Below the pieces are notes generated by a model. The model did not search any database. It saw only the letters and a program-made list of their open reading frames with translations, and was not told the origin of the DNA. A stretch of DNA of 64,000 bases from Puniceicoccaceae bacterium (GTDB lineage Bacteria; Verrucomicrobiota; Verrucomicrobiia; Opitutales; JAFGAQ01): contig JANQOQ010000008.1 of the NCBI GenBank assembly GCA_028285755.1, positions 1,085,399-1,149,398 on the forward strand, given 5' to 3'. This document shows, in pieces, positions 63,259 to 64,000 of this stretch; positions within the stretch are counted from its first letter, which is position 1, and the number at the start of each line of letters is the position of its first letter. The position numbers and the translations under genes are program-made.

Positions 63259-64000
63259 ATCGAAAGATCGATAGAAGAGAATTTGTTAAAACTTCTTCGG
63301 TGGGGTTGGCAGGGTTAGGGCTGACTAGCCATAAGGGCTTTTCTATATCTACTTCTAAAACGCGCAAAGCGCCCAATATTTTGTTTCTATTCACGGATCA
63401 GCAGCACATCGACTCTATATCTGCGCTTGGCTGTGACTATGTGAAGACGCCCGGTATGGATCGAATCGCTCAGTCGGGAACCAGTTTTACAGAATCCTAC
63501 TGCCCAAGCCCTGTATGCGGCCCCTGCCGAGCATCAGTATATACGGGGCGGACGCCAGCGGAAGTTGGCGTAATTGCTAACTCGCATCGCCCCGTCAAAG
63601 GTATACCTTTTATGGGGGAATGGTTTCGCGATTCGGGCTACGAAACCCTATATATGGGCAAATGGCACGTGCCGCAATATACCAGTTCTCGTATACCGGG
63701 ATTCAATGTAGTATTTTGTGGGCCGGGAGGTCCGGGGTCTTTTGCCGATAATTCTTACACCTTTGCTGCGGATGCCTATTTGCGGAATTACAGGGGTTCG
63801 AAGCCATTCCTGATGGCAATTAATTATATGCAACCGCATGATATCTGCGAATGGTTACGTATCAATAGACTCAGGCTCGATGAACTTCCTTTCCCCGAGA
63901 TCGAAGGCGAATTACCACCATTGCCTGATAATTTTGAATATCCTGAGCAAGAGGCACAACTGGTTAAGGATCGACGGGTAAGAAATGAAAACGTCACCGG
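63255..64000 (+). CDS. Sulfatase with Tat signal (partial, runs off the window end)
   Basis: The first 248 residues are present. The protein begins with a twin-arginine signal (RREFVK at residues 8-13, then a Gly/Leu/Ala stretch). The metal-site strand is ILFLFTDQQHIDS. The formylglycine motif is C-G-P-C-R in SPVCGPCRASVYTG, which fits C-x-P-x-R. GKWHVP and NYMQPHD are further family blocks. A good GGAG site precedes the ATG at 63255. It overlaps the unknown gene upstream by four bases. Tat export differs from the Sec-type signals of the two other sulfatases in the window. Confidence 0.9.
   Translation, partial: MNRKIDRREFVKTSSVGLAGLGLTSHKGFSISTSKTRKAPNILFLFTDQQHIDSISALGCDYVKTPGMDRIAQSGTSFTESYCPSPVCGPCRASVYTGRTPAEVGVIANSHRPVKGIPFMGEWFRDSGYETLYMGKWHVPQYTSSRIPGFNVVFCGPGGPGSFADNSYTFAADAYLRNYRGSKPFLMAINYMQPHDICEWLRINRLRLDELPFPEIEGELPPLPDNFEYPEQEAQLVKDRRVRNENVT

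Noticed and set aside
1-64000. CRISPR arrays, insertion sequences, prophage or integrase genes, rRNA and tRNA genes
   Set aside because: None was found on reading; no transposase, integrase or regular repeat-spacer pattern is present.

Overview
The window looks like chromosome from a marine member of the Verrucomicrobiota (Opitutia/Puniceicoccales-like). The main reasons are: a bacterial microcompartment (BMC) locus with the gene content of the Planctomycetes-Verrucomicrobia (PV) type; a TonB-dependent receptor whose plug starts in the style typical of Opitutia; several sulfatases with an anaerobic sulfatase-maturating enzyme; and weak or absent Shine-Dalgarno sequences before many starts. 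This placement is an inference from gene content, not from a marker gene.

Layout. 0-12 kb: sulfatase, an STN-type TonB-dependent receptor diverging from a FecI-like sigma factor and FecR-like regulator, a DUF1080 secreted protein, a DEAD-box helicase and a second sulfatase. 12-15 kb: an SDR/DUF2867 protein and a TolC-like protein that follow the second sulfatase in one operon. 15-23 kb (minus strand): a DHOD-like protein, pyruvate:ferredoxin oxidoreductase and a GltD-like Fe-S flavoprotein form one electron-transfer operon, followed by a CPA1 Na+/H+ antiporter. 23-31.6 kb (plus strand): the BMC operon, with PduL, three BMC-H, acetate-kinase-like, three BMC-P, CoA-acylating aldehyde dehydrogenase, class II aldolase, malate/lactate dehydrogenase and malate:quinone oxidoreductase. 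31.6-39.5 kb: sulfatase maturase, an intergenic region ending in a very strong terminator with no annotated gene before it, ThuA-like lipoprotein, lactonase, lysine 2,3-aminomutase with a divergent ArsR regulator, a Tat-exported aldo/keto reductase, and carA. 39.5-48.4 kb (minus strand): two tandem copies of a four-gene pseudopilin cassette (PilV-like, PilW-like, large PilX-like, secreted protein of unknown family). 48.7-57 kb: MoxR-DUF58-DUF4381-BatA-BatB/C-BatD-BatE aerotolerance-type operon. 57-64 kb: DUF3568 lipoprotein, polysaccharide-export-type ABC permease, short HPF, SDR, ribA, an ABC-2 exporter pair, an unknown 260-residue protein and a third sulfatase cut by the window end.

How the parts may work together. 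Sulfatases (matured by the radical-SAM enzyme at 31.6-32.9 kb) would desulfate polysaccharides such as fucan or ulvan. The BMC would handle the toxic lactaldehyde released from fucose or rhamnose. PFOR and its companion flavoprotein would move electrons from pyruvate oxidation. The BMC-linked dehydrogenase carries the Arg typical of malate dehydrogenases at the specificity position and sits directly before a malate:quinone oxidoreductase. This suggests, as inference, an oxaloacetate/malate cycle that moves NADH electrons from the compartment to quinone. The most unusual structure is the duplicated pseudopilin cassette, in which the assembly-type proteins stay similar while the secreted partners have diverged strongly.
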